NCBI RefSeq assembly: GCF_900100715.1
Contig: NZ_FNCA01000004.1
Span: forward strand, 186,001 to 250,000
Direction of reading: 5' to 3'
Length of the DNA: 64,000 nt
DNA from: Methanolobus vulcani
Lineage (GTDB): Archaea > Halobacteriota > Methanosarcinia > Methanosarcinales > Methanosarcinaceae
In this document: one piece after another, positions 16,983-25,296 of the stretch
Layout: each line of letters begins with the position of its first letter
Numbering within the stretch: position 1 is the stretch's first letter
Notes under the pieces: generated by a model
Databases searched by the model: none
The model's input: only the letters and a program-made list of their open reading frames with translations
Told to the model about the DNA's origin: nothing
Translations under genes and position numbers: made by a program

Positions 16983-17243
16983 ATGAATGAAAAACCGATT
17001 ACAACTGAAAAAGAGCTATACGACAGAATTAATGAATATCGAAAACTACGCAGAACTTCAGCATTAACATCTTACGATGTACAAGACTTCATTGATACAC
17101 AGTCAAGTGATCTGCACCCTGACATAGTACTAAGGATGATTATTCTAGGAAATGCATGTGCCTGGGGAACATATGACACAGCATGTCTGCATTTTGAGAA
17201 TCATATGCAAGCATTCAGGCAATTCCAGGTATTCAATATATAG
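16983..17243 (+). CDS. Hypothetical protein of 86 residues
   Basis: A small, mostly helical soluble protein with no recognised family. The ribosome binding site is weak, so it may be leaderless or use a downstream start. It is isolated within the element. Confidence 0.45.
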   Translation: MNEKPITTEKELYDRINEYRKLRRTSALTSYDVQDFIDTQSSDLHPDIVLRMIILGNACAWGTYDTACLHFENHMQAFRQFQVFNI

Positions 17244-17337
17244 ATTAACTTATCCATAAATCATTATTATATGCAAAAATAATATATATTGTGATTGTAT
17301 CTTATCTTCTGCTTTAATTTATTCTTAAAGATAGGAT

Positions 17338-17877
17338 GTGGTTAACATTTTTAAAAATGATTCAAAAATCAAATTATTGACATTTGGTCTACTAATTATA
17401 CTAATTTCTACGCTAGGCTGTGCAGAAGATGTAGAAACTGTTAGTAAAGTAAGCTCTACTATTGCAAATCAGGGAGTTATTGATGAATATAATGTGTACT
17501 CTTCTCAGTATAAAATACGAGTCGATGCTTTCAATGATGCAGTAAACAATTGGAACGTCAAATTAACTGCATATAATGATTACATAAAGTTGACAAATGA
17601 TATGTCATATTTTAAGAGAACATCTTCTACAACTCAAAATGAAATTAGCTTAAAAGCAAGTGAAGTTAGAAGTGCAGGAAGAGATGTGCAAGTTCAATGT
17701 TCAGTATTTGAAACTCACATTAATGACATGCTTGCTTTTATGGAAGAAAACAAAGATTCACTAATGAACTATGATTCACAAATGTATATGCAACAGAAAT
17801 CATTCTTAGTAGAACAAAAAACAAGATGTGAAAGTATTGATCGAACAGTTGATAATGTAATTAACGAGCTTGAATAA
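17338..17877 (+). CDS. Predicted lipoprotein
   Basis: 179 residues from a GTG at 17338. A positively charged start is followed by a hydrophobic helix (LLTFGLLIILISTLGC) ending in a lipobox Cys at about residue 28. The mature part is helical and hydrophilic with two Cys. It should be anchored on the outer face of the cytoplasmic membrane. No family recognised. Confidence 0.55.
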   Translation: MVNIFKNDSKIKLLTFGLLIILISTLGCAEDVETVSKVSSTIANQGVIDEYNVYSSQYKIRVDAFNDAVNNWNVKLTAYNDYIKLTNDMSYFKRTSSTTQNEISLKASEVRSAGRDVQVQCSVFETHINDMLAFMEENKDSLMNYDSQMYMQQKSFLVEQKTRCESIDRTVDNVINELE

Positions 17878-17893
17878 TATTGATATATTTATA

Positions 17894-17968
17894 GCAAATG
17901 TGGCATGACAGGTTGGTTAGTCAAATTTTGGTGACTTTCGACCAATTATTAGACATGCCACACTTTGC
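17894..17968. other. Long imperfect hairpin
   Basis: GCAAATGTGGCATG (17894-17907) pairs with CATGCCACACTTTGC (17954-17968) with a single bulge. An inner stem forms between TTGGTTAGTCA and TGACTTTCGACCAA. It lies between convergent genes (the lipoprotein and the NERD gene) and lacks a T run, so it may be a structured RNA or DNA site rather than a simple terminator. Confidence 0.5.
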
Positions 17969-18041
17969 ATTAAGTTAAGTTTTACATATAAATTATTTGA
18001 TTTTGTTCTCGTTAGTATTTATTCAAAAAATTTGTTGGCAA

Positions 18042-18728
18042 TTAATTATTTTGGCTGACACTTTCTTCTTTTGGAACTAATTTCTGTATGCACTCCACAA
18101 CATCATCACAGAATTTTTGATCTAATGTGTCTCTTTGCTCCATGAAATAAGCAGCCAATTCTTTTAGATACAACACTTTTGTTTTTGGAGAATAGACCTT
18201 CAAAGTAACTTCGTCACCTGGGAAAACAACAACAGTATTGACCCACGATTTCAGATTGTTTTCTTCGAGATATTTGCTGAGTTCTAAAGAGTGCTTGTTT
18301 CCTTGTTTGACAGGATTGTAAAAGTCATATTCAGAACCATTTGGAAAAACCTGCATCCAATACTGGTCATTTGCATTTCCATAAATTGTTCCTCTATAAT
18401 TCTTAGTCTCAATAGTATAAACACCCTTAGGACAAACCACAATATGATCAATCTGTGATGAACCTACTACCATATCATTAATGATATACCAATTATCAGG
18501 CATATGTTCAAGGAGACCGGTGACTAAATCCTCTCCCTCTGATCCTTTCCAAAAAGCACTACCTTGTTTTACGATTATAAGTCCGATAATAAGAATGCCA
18601 ACGCCAATTAAGCCTTGTTGAGTGAAATACAATATAAGAATACCTAAAATAATTGCCCCAATTCCACCTAATATTCTTTTACCGCCTGCCTCAGAAAGAC
18701 TAGTTTCTTCTTTCAATATTTGAGCCAT
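18042..18728 (-). CDS. NERD domain membrane protein
   Basis: 228 residues. Two adjacent hydrophobic helices (about 20-58) precede a NERD (nuclease-related) domain (about 65-190). Its core SSQIDHIVVCPKGVYTIETKNYRG carries the D...ExK pattern of the restriction-endonuclease fold. NERD proteins are suspected nucleases of unknown role and are common on mobile elements; a role in DNA handling or in defence is possible. GTGG lies before the ATG. Confidence 0.8.
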   Translation of the reverse strand: MAQILKEETSLSEAGGKRILGGIGAIILGILILYFTQQGLIGVGILIIGLIIVKQGSAFWKGSEGEDLVTGLLEHMPDNWYIINDMVVGSSQIDHIVVCPKGVYTIETKNYRGTIYGNANDQYWMQVFPNGSEYDFYNPVKQGNKHSLELSKYLEENNLKSWVNTVVVFPGDEVTLKVYSPKTKVLYLKELAAYFMEQRDTLDQKFCDDVVECIQKLVPKEESVSQNN

Positions 18729-18779
18729 TTTTAACCACTTGCCAAATAGGGTAAGATATACATTATTAATATATTTGAT

Positions 18780-19140
18780 GCACCTCTGCGAGCAGTTAAA
18801 GTGGGGTTTCTCCGAAACCCCACTGTGTGCGCAGCATATTCCTAATAGCTCATCACCTAAATCCTGTAACTAAAGCAAGACTGAAACGAAAGGGAGCCGA
18901 CAAATTCTGCTCCCTGAGAGTGGAAGTCTGCGCAGGACTGCAAGTCCTGCAAACTGTCAGTATATGTTGCAAGTAATCAAATGCTATGCGTGAATGCAAC
19001 CAAAGGGCGCATTGACGCACCAACCTTTTTTAAAGGGCAGATTTACAAAGTAATTCTGTCCGTCAAATACCAAACTCCCCTCTAAAAATGATGTGACGAA
19101 CACTGCGGGGAGCTAGTGAGGAACATCATTTCCTTACTAA
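18780..19140 (+). ncRNA. Candidate structured non-coding RNA or DNA region
   Basis: Five perfect or wobble stems occur in order in 360 bp with no gene: AGTGGGGTTTC/GAAACCCCACT (18800-18824, loop TCC) inside an outer CTGCG/CGCAG pair (18786 and 18830); GGGAGC/GCTCCC (18892-18914); GCAGGACT/AGTCCTGC (18932-18950); GGGCAGA/TCTGTCC (19035-19061, one G-U pair); AAATGATGT/ACATCATTT with inner CACT/AGTG (19086-19131). The G-U pair favours the plus strand as the RNA. It could instead be a replication origin or packaging-type site of the element. No known RNA family recognised. Confidence 0.45.
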
Positions 19141-19277
19141 AAATAGGTCAAATTCTGTTCTAAATTTATCTCTGCACAAAAACAGTACTGTTTACATTTT
19201 ACTAATACGCCCTCTTTTTAGCGAAATTATCAAGGTTCTTGTATTGATATTTCAATTTTCAATTGAGGTATTAATGA

Positions 19278-19514
19278 ATGTCAGATGAATATAATGAATA
19301 TGGAATTAGGCAGATAGGTGAAAAGATACATCTAGCAAACACAGCAGTAACAATCTCAGAAAAGAAGAAAGATGACGGTTCAACTGTTAAATGGCTCCAG
19401 TTATCTAAGTTCAACAAGAAAATGAACAAATGGGAGAATTTCACCCTCTTTGGTTCTGATTTGGAAGTATTGAGTGCTAAATTACCATCAATACTTGAGT
19501 CCATTAAATCTTAA
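19278..19514 (+). CDS. Hypothetical 78-residue protein, possibly PC4-like
   Basis: GAGGT lies eight bases before the ATG at 19278. The core VKWLQLSKFNKKMNKWENFTLFG followed by LEVLSAKLPSILESI is reminiscent of the PC4 coactivator single-strand DNA-binding fold (beta strands and a closing helix), but the match is weak. It is the last gene of the element before the terminator and the tRNA. Confidence 0.5.
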   Translation: MSDEYNEYGIRQIGEKIHLANTAVTISEKKKDDGSTVKWLQLSKFNKKMNKWENFTLFGSDLEVLSAKLPSILESIKS

Positions 19515-19534
19515 AATAATTGTGAATTAAATTT

Positions 19535-19566
19535 TGCTGCATTACTTCAGTAATGCAGCATTTTTA
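19535..19566 (+). terminator. Strong intrinsic terminator
   Basis: TGCTGCATTAC (19535-19545) and GTAATGCAGCA (19550-19560) form a perfect 11-bp stem with a TTCA loop, followed by TTTTT. It ends the 78-residue gene at the right side of the element. Confidence 0.8.
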
Positions 19567-19661
19567 TTTGGAAGTAAAGAAAAACATCTTTTTTGATAAA
19601 ATTGTATTTTTTTGCCTAGCATGAGCTATTGAAGTTAGCAGTTATAAAAAATAAGAATATT

Positions 19662-19675
19662 GGGGCTTTTAACCC
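19662..19675 (-). repeat. Right inner arm repeat of the element
   Basis: On the minus strand this reads GGGTTAAAAGCCCC, matching 11222-11235 with one difference. It lies nine bases inside the right core and in inverted orientation relative to the left copy. Confidence 0.55.
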
Positions 19676-19685
19676 CGAGATTTCA

Positions 19686-19757
19686 AGCCTCGGGTGGGAT
19701 TTGAACCCACGGCCTCGTCCTTACCAAGGACGCGCTATACCCCTAAGCCACCGAGGC
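19686..19757 (-). tRNA. tRNA-Thr (anticodon GGT)
   Basis: The 72-nt minus-strand sequence folds as a cloverleaf: acceptor GCCTCGG/CCGAGGC with discriminator T, a D arm containing TTAGGGGTATAG, an anticodon stem CGTCC/GGACG with loop TTGGTAA (anticodon GGT, reading ACC), and a T arm GTGGG/CCCAC around TTCAAAT. CCA is not encoded. Its 3' part is the attachment site of the element on its left and is intact, having been restored by the element's own copy. Confidence 0.93.
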
Positions 19758-19832
19758 ACGAACAGAATATGGGGGTGCTCTCCCCTAATATACAGAATCA
19801 ATTAATAAGCTTTCGGTTGGAAGAGCAGTTAT

Positions 19833-20339
19833 TTATAAACACCAGCGTGTGTCGACAGGGAATTTCTCATTGATCCACATCAATACGCCGCTGTGGTGGA
19901 CAATACGATAGGAACGTGATAGTAGTTTTTGAGATCCGAACAGAGGCTCATCTTCAACAACCTCAATATTTTCAAAGTCCCTGCGAGTTTCAATATCGTG
20001 GTCGCGCAAAATCCTGCCGATTGGAATATCAGCTTTCATCATATCAGCACGTACCCCTTCGGGCATCTTTTCAATAGCCGACAGGGAACGGGCAAAAACA
20101 TATGGCACATCGCCGGCAGTAAGGGTCACCACACGCTCATTGATATCCGAACCCACACTCACATCGAACAGTTCAGCCATTTGCTCATCTGCAGGAATAA
20201 TGTGCTGATATTCAGTAACCACAGCAGTAGGATGCTTGGTCATTATTTCAAGCAGAAAAGTAACCGAACCGTCAGTTCCTGCACAAATTCTCAGACAGGT
20301 TGGAATATCAAAGCTCTTCAGTTTTTCAAGAAAGTCCAT
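19833..20339 (-). CDS. Chorismate pyruvate-lyase family protein (DUF98)
   Basis: 168 residues. It matches the archaeal DUF98/UbiC-like chorismate lyase group: RICAGTDGSVTFLLEI near the start, AVVTEYQ, VPYVFARSLSAIEKMP in the middle and an HSGVLMWINEKFP end. This enzyme makes 4-hydroxybenzoate from chorismate, which feeds tetrahydromethanopterin biosynthesis in methanogens. GGAG precedes the ATG by eight bases. It may be cotranscribed with the DUF5611 gene upstream. Confidence 0.8.
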   Translation of the reverse strand: MDFLEKLKSFDIPTCLRICAGTDGSVTFLLEIMTKHPTAVVTEYQHIIPADEQMAELFDVSVGSDINERVVTLTAGDVPYVFARSLSAIEKMPEGVRADMMKADIPIGRILRDHDIETRRDFENIEVVEDEPLFGSQKLLSRSYRIVHHSGVLMWINEKFPVDTRWCL

Positions 20340-20376
20340 GATAACGACTCCGTGAGCTTAAAGAAAAAGAAGAAAA

Positions 20377-20688
20377 TTACTTGGAAACTTCCTTCTTTGC
20401 CTGCTTCAGGCGCTCCTTAGCCGTATAGCCCGTAGCTGCGTAAAGGAAATCCCTGAAACGCTTGTTAGAATCAAGAATAAGTTCATCATCAGTCACAGAA
20501 GTATCAGACTCAGTATCGACAGCAAGTTTCTTACCTTCTATCCATACCTTAATTTTGGAAAGAACACCATAAGAAGTTACATACTTTCCATCTTCTTCCT
20601 TTATCTCACTTGGAAAACTCTCAGTAAGGCACTCGTAAATCCTATCCATCTCAGGTTTATAACCACGCTTTAACTTGTATTCCTGCAT
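20377..20688 (-). CDS. DUF5611 family protein
   Basis: 103 residues from the ATG at 20688, preferred over an in-frame ATG at 20766 because the extra 26 residues look non-coding and GGTTGA lies just upstream of 20688. The compact sequence MQEYKLKRGYKPEMDRIYECL...DKRF-like C-terminus (SNKRFRDFLYAATGYTAKER) matches a small conserved methanogen family. Function unknown. Confidence 0.65.
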   Translation of the reverse strand: MQEYKLKRGYKPEMDRIYECLTESFPSEIKEEDGKYVTSYGVLSKIKVWIEGKKLAVDTESDTSVTDDELILDSNKRFRDFLYAATGYTAKERLKQAKKEVSK

Positions 20689-20832
20689 TTCAATCAACCC
20701 TATATAACATTCTCTAAACGAATAAATGTACCGGTTTGCATTTATAAAAAGCAACCTGAGACACATATTAAATTATATAAAAATAAATTTCAAAGGATTC
20801 CGAAAAATCCTCTTAACTCTTCAATTCTACTA

Positions 20833-21528
20833 CTATTTGGTCAGCACCAGTTTTCCCCTCTCCCCTACAAGTCTCACCTGAGGAACCTTCTCAAGAACCA
20901 TATCTCCAAGTTCTTTTAACTCGTCCCATGAAGGTGTTGGCGTCTCATGACCCATGAATGGCAGATCAAACTCAGGATTACTCATGAACTGGTAGAGCAT
21001 CACTTCAGAAGCACCCTCAAGATCTGGTAATATGCGAGGCATGTTTTCAGCATTCACATATTCAGGAATTACACGTATCCACAGCCGGAGCCATTTTTGC
21101 TTTGCAATGGCCATGGATTCATTAAGGAGTTTCAGATATTTCTGTGTCCTCTCTTCAGACATCCCTGTAACTTCCATCACTGCTTTGACATCATCTCCAG
21201 GTGCTTTGATCTCAAGTACAAAACCATAAACAAACGGAAGAGCTTTTTCAAGTACATCAGGCTTCATGCCATTAGATTTCAGGATGACCTGTTTTCCCAT
21301 CTCATGCAAGCCCTCTATTAAAGGTAGAAGGTCTTTTTGCAGGGTTGGTTCTGCACCTCCGAGATATACGTTCTCGGTTGTAGACTTTCTGGCATAATCA
21401 AGTATCTCGTCCACAGTCCATTCTTTAACAGGCTGATGTATGTGAACGCAATAGGGACACTTCATATTACATCCACCAAACTCAACCCTTATCTGCCCTT
21501 TTGCATCGGATAAATCAATTAATCTCAT
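20833..21528 (-). CDS. Radical SAM protein, activating-enzyme type
   Basis: 231 residues. FGGCNMKCPYC near residue 18 holds the [4Fe-4S]-binding Cys residues in a C-x3-C-x2-C arrangement. YLGGAEPTLQKDL corresponds to the GGEP motif, here with Ala for Glu in the third position. The short length fits the archaeal activase-like branch. The substrate is unknown. GGAG precedes the ATG. It stands alone. Confidence 0.82.
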   Translation of the reverse strand: MRLIDLSDAKGQIRVEFGGCNMKCPYCVHIHQPVKEWTVDEILDYARKSTTENVYLGGAEPTLQKDLLPLIEGLHEMGKQVILKSNGMKPDVLEKALPFVYGFVLEIKAPGDDVKAVMEVTGMSEERTQKYLKLLNESMAIAKQKWLRLWIRVIPEYVNAENMPRILPDLEGASEVMLYQFMSNPEFDLPFMGHETPTPSWDELKELGDMVLEKVPQVRLVGERGKLVLTK

Positions 21529-21698
21529 TCTTAAACTCCTTCACTCAATATCAATATTAAAACGATAATCACTATCTACATTTTTATAACTAACAGTATT
21601 AATAGTTAAACCTCATAAATTAGGATTTATTCTGAGAAGAATATAGCGATTACTATTTATGTGTATTAGACCATCAAAGCAGAAAGACGGTGATCACA

Positions 21699-21995
21699 TT
21701 GACAAGGAAACTTACTCTTGAAGATCTTGAAAGATCAAAAACTAAGAAGGAAAACAGACCGGCAGAACAGGATCTTGAAGACCTCTATGACCTTATCATA
21801 CCACCTGGAACTCCTTCATATATCATCTATGACCTCGTGGAAGAGTTCGACCTCGAACCTGTCGAAAGGAAGATCAATGTACACATTGTGGATACTGATG
21901 AGAGAGAACTAATCGCTCTGAGAGGTACACTGGAAGTAGTACAGGCTGCCGAGAAGTTCCTGCATGAAGAACTTAAGGCATGGATAGAGAGTTAA
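21699..21995 (+). CDS. Conserved methanogen protein of unknown function
   Basis: 98 residues if translation starts at the TTG at 21699, five bases after the GGTGA of GGTGATC; a GTG at 21690 overlaps that ribosome binding site and is less likely. The second half (KINVHIVDTDERELIALRGTLEVVQAAEKFL) looks like a small alpha/beta domain. I do not recognise a named family. Confidence 0.65.
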   Translation: MTRKLTLEDLERSKTKKENRPAEQDLEDLYDLIIPPGTPSYIIYDLVEEFDLEPVERKINVHIVDTDERELIALRGTLEVVQAAEKFLHEELKAWIES

Positions 21996-22094
21996 ATTAA
22001 TAGATAACTCTCGTTTACGTACAATTCGTATTTTTAGAAGAATTAAGTTTTTCAAAAATAAGATTCAGGAAAAAGGCAGCTTTTTGCTGTCTGT

Positions 22095-23066
22095 TTATAT
22101 TCCTGTAATTCCACTTTCTTTAAAATCAAAAACAACAGCTTTACCGCTGTCACTATAAATATCGATTACCTGGCTATCGTTAATCTCACCGATCACTGCA
22201 GCCTTTATACCTGCATTTTCAAAAACTTCAACACACTCAGCAGCGTGCTTAGCCTTTGCAGTAACAACATAACCGGTTGCAGGATATATCTTAAGCCACT
22301 GCTCAAGATCAAGACCTTCAGGACATGGGATCTTGCTAAGGTCAACTGAAGCACCTACCCTGCTGACCTCGCAGAGCATACCAAGTGTGCCTATTGTTCC
22401 GGGATTGCTTATATCTTTTCCAGCAGTTACCAGCTTCTTTTCTCCGATCTCCTGCATAACCATGAAACGCTCACGCACAACATCAGCATTCTTAAAAGAC
22501 GTGGTATCCCAGCTATATGGCGAGTTCTTGCCGACAAGACCATCCATATCGTAGGCAACTATTACAACATCTCCAGGATTTGCGCTGTCACTTCTGATAA
22601 CGCAGTCCTTCTTTGCAATTCCGATTATGGCAACTGCAAGGGAATTGTATGGAGTATCAGGGTGCATATGACCACCCACCATTGGAACTCCGAACTTCTT
22701 TATCCCATCACGAATTCCTTTCATAATCTCTTCTGTGGATTCCAGATCACTGGAAGACATTACATTGACCATTGCAAGAGGACGCCCACCCATTGCAGAA
22801 ATATCATTCACATTGACAACAACAGAAGTATAACCAGTCCACCAGGGACTCTTATTGACGATCCTGCCCCATATGGCATCGGCTGCAAACAGTATTACAT
22901 CATCGGTACCAATATCGATGATAGCTGCATCATCACCAAAATCATCTATGACCTCACCATACTCAGACCTTACAGTTTCAAATATGCTTACGATATCTGC
23001 TATCGGTTTTTTTCTGGTGACGCCTTCAAAGTTCCTTAAATTTGCCGCAAGCTCTTCGATATTCAA
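22095..23066 (-). CDS. Methanogenesis marker protein 2 (AIR synthase-like)
   Basis: 323 residues from a TTG at 23066, six bases after AGGTG; the frame could begin at 23081 but that lies over the ribosome binding site. DFGDDAAIIDIG, ADAIWGRIV, NVNDISAMGGRPLAMVNV and VGGHMHPDTPYNSLAVAIIG are the PurM/SelD/HypE/ThiL-type ATP-binding motifs. The set fits the methanogenesis marker 2 group found in methanogens. The reaction is unknown; relatives activate a substrate with ATP. It lies just downstream of nifB on the same strand. Confidence 0.85.
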   Translation of the reverse strand: MNIEELAANLRNFEGVTRKKPIADIVSIFETVRSEYGEVIDDFGDDAAIIDIGTDDVILFAADAIWGRIVNKSPWWTGYTSVVVNVNDISAMGGRPLAMVNVMSSSDLESTEEIMKGIRDGIKKFGVPMVGGHMHPDTPYNSLAVAIIGIAKKDCVIRSDSANPGDVVIVAYDMDGLVGKNSPYSWDTTSFKNADVVRERFMVMQEIGEKKLVTAGKDISNPGTIGTLGMLCEVSRVGASVDLSKIPCPEGLDLEQWLKIYPATGYVVTAKAKHAAECVEVFENAGIKAAVIGEINDSQVIDIYSDSGKAVVFDFKESGITGI

Positions 23067-23141
23067 AAAAAACACCTGCAATTAGTAGAATTAATAGAAT
23101 AAAATGACGAAATAATATGAAAAGGTTTCAGTGAAAAGGAC

Positions 23142-24077
23142 TTACTCCTTTCCACATGAGCCCTTCTTTTTCATATCAACCTTAATAATGTTCCTGCGTT
23201 CTTCACTCATCTGTGACATGTCCTGGCCGATAAGTCCATATGCATCAGACCTACACTGGCGACAATGCCTCATCTGCTGGACATAAGGTGCACACTTGTC
23301 CTGAATGGCCTTACATTCAGCTGGTGTTGGTGCTGTCCTGTCAGCAAACTTTGCCTGACAGATAAGTGGCATCACATTCATTATGAAGACACCAAGTTCA
23401 TTGATCTTCTGTGCAAGCTCAACAATATGCTCATCATTAATACCCGGGACAAGAACAGTGTTGATCTTTACTACAAGACCAGCTTCTACAGCCATCCTGA
23501 TACCTTCAAGCTGGTTCTTAACCATTATCTCAGCAGCCTCTAGACCTCTGTAGATCTTACCCTTATAGGATATATGGCCTATGAGCTGTGCTTCGATCTC
23601 AGGATCGATAGCATTCATGGTCACTGTAAGCGTGGTTACTCCGACCCTTAGAAGATCAGGCATCTTTTCAGGAAGTGCTAGGCCATTTGTACTGAGACAG
23701 AGTGTTACATCAGGGAATTCTTTCTTGATAAGCTCCAATGTCTCAAATGTCTCATCGTTAGCCAATGGATCTCCAGGTCCTGCAATACCGACGACCTTGA
23801 TGAATGGATAAGCTTCCAGTACCTGCTTTGTCTTCTCAAGTGCAGCCTGTGGACTCAGAACTTCACTGGTAACACCTGGTCTGCTCTCATTGACGCAGTC
23901 AAACTTACGATCACAATAATTGCACTGAATATTGCATTTCGGAGCTACTGCAAGGTGGATTCTTCCGAACTTGTGTTGGGCTTCTTTGGAATAACAGGGA
24001 TGTTGTGCTATCACTCTCTTGACATCGTCATCCTTGTTTATTTCTATTTCACAAACGTCTGCTTTTTCATTTTCCAT
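23142..24077 (-). CDS. nifB: NifB radical SAM enzyme
   Basis: 311 residues. HPCYSKEAQHKFGRIHLAVA followed by CNIQCNYCDRKFDCVNESRPG is the NifB signature, with the radical SAM C-x3-C-x2-C. The C-terminal CRQCRSDAYG motif is also present. NifB fuses two [4Fe-4S] clusters with a carbide and sulfide to form NifB-co. This is the short archaeal form without a NifX domain. No nif structural genes are in the window; its neighbour is methanogenesis marker 2. Confidence 0.92.
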   Translation of the reverse strand: MENEKADVCEIEINKDDDVKRVIAQHPCYSKEAQHKFGRIHLAVAPKCNIQCNYCDRKFDCVNESRPGVTSEVLSPQAALEKTKQVLEAYPFIKVVGIAGPGDPLANDETFETLELIKKEFPDVTLCLSTNGLALPEKMPDLLRVGVTTLTVTMNAIDPEIEAQLIGHISYKGKIYRGLEAAEIMVKNQLEGIRMAVEAGLVVKINTVLVPGINDEHIVELAQKINELGVFIMNVMPLICQAKFADRTAPTPAECKAIQDKCAPYVQQMRHCRQCRSDAYGLIGQDMSQMSEERRNIIKVDMKKKGSCGKE

Positions 24078-24232
24078 TATATAGCTCCTATAGCTCTATG
24101 CAGCTCCAATAAACACGGCTCAATTTAAGGGAAACTAGTAGATATACTTTTGTGTAAACTTATGACAAATTTATATTAACAAAAGTACTCCTCATATTCC
24201 TACAGATCCCTAATATTATTCTATTCAATTAT

Positions 24233-24577
24233 TCAAAATGCACTTACTTCACACCACTTGCCATTACCTTCCCACATCTTGACAGAAAGAGGGAAATCAA
24301 GTCTGGAAGAAAGATTTGCATGTACATGCTCGCAAAGATTCTCAACACTTGGGAATTCCAGTATGTCATTGAGAAGCACGTGGTCGTACTCCTTGAGAAC
24401 TTCCTTTATGACCTTCTTGATCTCATAGAAATCCATGACCATACCAGTCTCTTTCTTTTCGCCTTCAATTACAATCTCTGTTTTGTAAGTGTGTCCGTGA
24501 ACTATGCCACATGTCTCATGCCCTGGTAAATAGTGGGCACTATCAATATAATCAACAATTCCAAGTCTCATTTTCAT
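24233..24577 (-). CDS. queD: 6-carboxytetrahydropterin synthase QueD
   Basis: 114 residues from the ATG at 24577, which overlaps the stop of queE (TAATG). The zinc-binding His residues are in DSAHYLPG and VHGHTYK, and the catalytic Cys is in HETCGIVHGH. Glu in KMWEGNGKW completes the PTPS/QueD pattern. It makes 6-carboxytetrahydropterin on the way to preQ0, the precursor of archaeosine in tRNA. It is the last gene of queC-DUF366-queE-queD. Confidence 0.9.
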   Translation of the reverse strand: MKMRLGIVDYIDSAHYLPGHETCGIVHGHTYKTEIVIEGEKKETGMVMDFYEIKKVIKEVLKEYDHVLLNDILEFPSVENLCEHVHANLSSRLDFPLSVKMWEGNGKWCEVSAF

Positions 24578-25296
24578 TATAAACAACCCCACATCTTATG
24601 TGTCTGAGGTATTATTCGCGTATCAATTTCATTAAGGAAAGATTCCTGCAATTTCAGCAGAAATCCAGGTTCTGGCTGCATAGCTTTCTGTGTCACCGGT
24701 TGTAATATCAAACAGGAAATATACCCGGAGATAGCTCCCACAACACCTTCAATGTCATCTTCAGATGTGTCTTTTGTTACAACTATCTTGCAGAAACAAT
24801 CCCTGTCTTTAGTAACCTTAAGTGTCCTGAAGCACTCAATGGTACTTTCAAGATGAAGTTCAGGGTCCTCAAGCAATGAATGAGGCAACAGTTTCACATC
24901 ACCTGAAACATAGGATACTTTGTCCTTCACTTTCTTAGCCATGCGTGGAAGTGTCATATTTGACTCCAGATACAGTGGAACTTTAGTTTTGAGCAAATTA
25001 ATAAAATCTGCATTCATTAGTGGTTCCCCACCCGTTAAAGATACGGAGTGCAAACCGGAATAAGAATTGATCATCTCACTGACCTTTTCAGGACTCAATG
25101 GATTTTCAATCTCATGAAACTTATTTGAACCCGGAACAGCTTCGAACTTACAAACTTTTGTAGCTTCAACAGGGGTGTCACAATAATTGCATTTCAGGTT
25201 GCATCCTGTAAATCGAACAAAGGCCTGCCTGCATCCTACATATGGACCTTCACCCTGCACAGAGCAAAACACTTCACTAAGAGTTGTCCGCATCAT
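24577..25296 (-). CDS. queE: 7-carboxy-7-deazaguanine synthase QueE
   Basis: 239 residues. SVQGEGPYVGCRQAFVRFTGCNLKCNYCDTP carries the QueE start and the radical SAM C-x3-C-x2-C cysteines, and VSLTGGEPLM the GGEP motif. QueE rearranges carboxytetrahydropterin to 7-carboxy-7-deazaguanine. Start at 25296 or the next ATG at 25293, both overlapping the DUF366 stop. Coupled by overlap to queD. Confidence 0.92.
   Translation of the reverse strand: MMRTTLSEVFCSVQGEGPYVGCRQAFVRFTGCNLKCNYCDTPVEATKVCKFEAVPGSNKFHEIENPLSPEKVSEMINSYSGLHSVSLTGGEPLMNADFINLLKTKVPLYLESNMTLPRMAKKVKDKVSYVSGDVKLLPHSLLEDPELHLESTIECFRTLKVTKDRDCFCKIVVTKDTSEDDIEGVVGAISGYISCLILQPVTQKAMQPEPGFLLKLQESFLNEIDTRIIPQTHKMWGCL

Larger units (their letters stand above)
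11196..19707. mobile_element. Integrated element in the tRNA-Thr(GGT) gene
   Basis: A 23-bp sequence covering the acceptor and T-arm 3' part of tRNA-Thr is found exactly at 11196-11218 and again inside the intact tRNA at 19685-19707. A tyrosine recombinase lies 34 bp inside the left copy. The genes in between are mostly unknown, AT-rich and short, unlike the well-recognised genes on both sides. This is the layout of archaeal integrative elements that use a tRNA 3' end and leave the original fragment at the far side. Size is about 8.5 kb. I see no capsid, portal, conjugation or classical Rep gene. Confidence 0.88.

Noticed and set aside
18042-18728. NERD gene as proof of a defence island
   Set aside because: One NERD protein without partner defence genes is not enough; it is reported only as a nuclease-like protein.
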